This document shows, piece after piece, positions 6,020-7,522 of a stretch of DNA of 7,522 nucleotides. A program made the position numbers and the translations under genes. Below the pieces are notes generated by a model. The model did not search any database, had not been told where the DNA came from, and worked only from the letters and a program-made list of their open reading frames with translations. The number at the start of each line of letters is the position of its first letter. The first letter of the stretch is position 1. Origin of the DNA: Bacilli bacterium. Lineage in GTDB: Bacteria; Bacillota; Bacilli; Tumebacillales; JAQBPP01. The stretch lies in NCBI GenBank assembly GCA_028287455.1, contig JAQBPP010000361.1, positions 1 to 7,522 on the forward strand, written 5' to 3'.

Positions 6020-7093
6020 TTAAAGCGACCAATCAAGCTCTACTTCATGACCCGTTTTAGAAGATTCATAGATGGCATCCAGAATCAGATTATTGGTGAG
6101 GCCGCTTTGAGCAGAAATAATTGGAGTTTTTTCTTCCCGGATCGATTCAATGAAATGTCTCGTTAAACGGAAGCGTGCCCCCAAATCCTGATCAGGTTTT
6201 TTCAATTCCACGTCTACCGCCTGATTGAATTTCTCCGTCAATAATTTCCCGCCGCCGCTGCCCCAGGAAGCACCGCCATCGGAGCCAATCAAATGAACAA
6301 ACGCAGAATTGGCAGTATCCATATGAACTGCCCAACTGACATCTAACGAAAGTGTCGTACCATCTTCCATTTTGATCAATGCTGTTGCTAAATCTTCTAC
6401 ATCGAAGTAACCTGACCAGTCAGGTGTACCCCATCGTCCCAATCCTTGTCTTTTGGGACCGAATTCTGCATAGGTGGATCCAAATACAGTCACTGGTTTT
6501 GGATTGCCCATGAGCCACAAGGACAAATCCAGCATATGTACGCCTATATCAATTAAAGGACCGCCGCCCGACTCCGATTTGCGCGTAAACCAACTTCCCC
6601 AACCTGGAATCCCTTTGCGACGCAGCCATCCTGCTTTGGCATGATAAATTCGTCCAAACGCGCCTTGTTCCGCTTGTTCCTTGATTTGCAGCGAAGCCCA
6701 CTCAAACCGCATTTGATGTCCGACCATGACGACTTTGCCCGACTCCCGTTCGGCACGAATGATCTCTTTGGCCGCATCGCCATTAATCCCCATAGGTTTT
6801 TCGATTAACACATGTTTTCCTGCTCGAAGCGCTTTCACCGCGAGTGGAGCATGCCATTTATTGGGGATTCCAATCACTACAGCATCAATCTGATCATCCT
6901 CGAACAAATCTTCAGCACTGGCATGAACCCGGGCAATTCCATATTCTGCAGCACGTTTTTCCGCAAAGGGCAAGTATGCATCTGTTACAGCAGCCAGGAT
7001 GACTTCTGGATGCTTGCTAAACTCAGTCATATGCACTTGACCGATGGCCCCTGCTCCCACAAAACCTAACCGAATCTTCTCTGCTGCACTCAT
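6020..7093 (-). CDS. Gfo/Idh/MocA family NAD(P)-dependent oxidoreductase
   Basis: This is a 357-aa cytoplasmic dehydrogenase of the family that oxidises or reduces sugars, inositols and their derivatives. The N-terminal Rossmann fold has GAGAIG at 13-18. Asp38, at the end of the second strand (AAVTD), would favour NAD over NADP. The family motif EKP is at 98-100. The C-terminal substrate domain shows GGGPLIDIGVHMLDL, with Asp182 and His186 in the usual catalytic D-x3-H spacing after the EKP lysine Lys99. Length is normal for the family. The start is the ATG at 7093, since AGGTGGGAG (7110-7102) lies 8 nt upstream. A GTG at 7108 would give five more residues but overlaps that ribosome binding site. 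The gene starts 68 bp after the preceding stop with no clear promoter or terminator between, and the exoprotein gene follows 79 bp later. The substrate cannot be named from sequence. Confidence 0.93.
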   Translation of the reverse strand: MSAAEKIRLGFVGAGAIGQVHMTEFSKHPEVILAAVTDAYLPFAEKRAAEYGIARVHASAEDLFEDDQIDAVVIGIPNKWHAPLAVKALRAGKHVLIEKPMGINGDAAKEIIRAERESGKVVMVGHQMRFEWASLQIKEQAEQGAFGRIYHAKAGWLRRKGIPGWGSWFTRKSESGGGPLIDIGVHMLDLSLWLMGNPKPVTVFGSTYAEFGPKRQGLGRWGTPDWSGYFDVEDLATALIKMEDGTTLSLDVSWAVHMDTANSAFVHLIGSDGGASWGSGGGKLLTEKFNQAVDVELKKPDQDLGARFRLTRHFIESIREEKTPIISAQSGLTNNLILDAIYESSKTGHEVELDWSL

Positions 7094-7101
7094 TCTAATC
7101 G

Positions 7102-7110
7102 CTCCCACCT
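7102..7110 (-). promoter_or_regulatory. Ribosome binding site of the Gfo/Idh dehydrogenase
   Basis: The minus strand reads AGGTGGGAG, ending 8 nt before the ATG at 7093. The in-frame GTG at 7108-7106 is part of this same element, which argues against that GTG as the start. Confidence 0.75.
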
Positions 7111-7161
7111 ATATGATGATGAGGGTTCATACATCCCTCGGTGATACCGCAGCAAATGCTA

Positions 7162-7522
7162 TTACCGGATAGGCCCATTTGAAGACCCACTCGGAGAAGC
7201 AGGTTTCACACTATTTCCAGAATTTTGAGGTGGAACACTTGCTGGCGGACTAATTGTCGGTGGAGTCTGCGGCGGAGCAGGAGGTGTTGCGCCGCCGCCT
7301 GCAGTACCACCCGATATACTGTTAGTCGAACCTCCACCTCCATGCACTGAGTTCGTCGAATCACCCGCTGATCCTCCAGTTCCTGTACCCGGTATAGGTT
7401 TCGTGTTGGTAGGTGGGTTGCTGGCAGCCCCCGCTCCACTACCGCTGCCTGAAGAACTGCCGGACGAGGAGGGGGTGCCTGTCGACGGCGGAGCGCTTTG
7501 ATAAGTGGATGTGCCGTCCGGT
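7162..7522 (-). CDS. C-terminal tail of an unidentified protein, Pro/Ser/Gly/Thr-rich (runs off right edge)
   Basis: The frame is open from the right edge to the TAA at 7164-7162, giving 119 visible residues ending SGSSNGPIR. An internal GTG at 7347 is not a believable start, because the frame continues unbroken upstream with the same composition. The segment is low-complexity: runs such as SSSGSSSGSGSGAGAA and GGTAGGGATPPAPPQTPP, one Tyr, and no Cys, Trp, Phe, Leu, Met or Glu. Tails like this are typical of the outside part of Gram-positive cell-envelope proteins; class A penicillin-binding proteins of Bacilli often end in Gly/Ser/Asn/Pro-rich tails. The first residues, PDGTSTYQ, could be the edge of a folded domain. 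No anchoring motif (LPXTG) follows. The reading frame is well supported but the function is unknown. Confidence 0.7.
   Translation of the reverse strand, partial: PDGTSTYQSAPPSTGTPSSSGSSSGSGSGAGAASNPPTNTKPIPGTGTGGSAGDSTNSVHGGGGSTNSISGGTAGGGATPPAPPQTPPTISPPASVPPQNSGNSVKPASPSGSSNGPIR

Noticed and set aside
7093..7108. GTG at 7108 as start of the dehydrogenase
   Set aside because: The GTG is inside the AGGTGGGAG ribosome binding site that serves the ATG at 7093.
7121..7139. GAGGG/CCCTC inverted repeat upstream of the dehydrogenase as a terminator or operator
   Set aside because: The stem is only 5 bp with a 9-nt loop and no U tract; it could be chance.

Overview
All genes in this window read leftwards on the minus strand. 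The DNA looks like a Gram-positive of class Bacilli. The evidence is a housekeeping block in the order miaB, a RicA/YmcA-like gene, mutS; strong AGGAGG ribosome binding sites; a TTG start; and a Bacillus-like MutS N-terminus. In Bacillus subtilis the same block reads ymcB-ymcA-cotE-mutS. Here cotE is absent, and only 28 bp separate the RicA-like gene from mutS. The exact family cannot be told from this sequence; a relative of the Alicyclobacillaceae or Paenibacillaceae is a guess.

Layout from right to left, which is the direction of transcription. (1) The right edge holds the last 119 codons of a gene that enters from outside. They encode a Pro/Ser/Gly/Thr-rich low-complexity tail typical of exported proteins. 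(2) Next is a complete Gfo/Idh/MocA-family NAD(P)-dependent dehydrogenase of 357 aa. (3) A perfect 7-bp GC-rich hairpin lies in the 79-bp gap after it. (4) A 1083-aa secreted modular protein follows. It has a signal peptide, a roughly 395-residue N-terminal module of unidentified family that looks like a helical carbohydrate-active enzyme, three chitobiase-C-terminal-like repeats, an F5/8 type C (discoidin-like) domain and three C-terminal beta-sandwich modules. (5) A 137-bp gap carries a good extended -10 promoter for the last block. (6) miaB (488 aa from a TTG start), the RicA-like gene (116 aa, ATGA overlap) and the first 236 codons of mutS finish the window.

How the genes work together: miaB, the RicA-like gene and mutS form a tightly packed operon for tRNA thiomethylation, RNA-processing or developmental control, and mismatch repair. 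The secreted protein and the dehydrogenase sit beside each other on the same strand and could both serve carbohydrate use, but the sequence does not prove a link. No RNA gene, insertion sequence, CRISPR array, phage gene or attachment site was seen. No gap between genes exceeds 140 bp. Most of the window is ordinary; the least explained part is the N-terminal module of the 1083-aa exoprotein.
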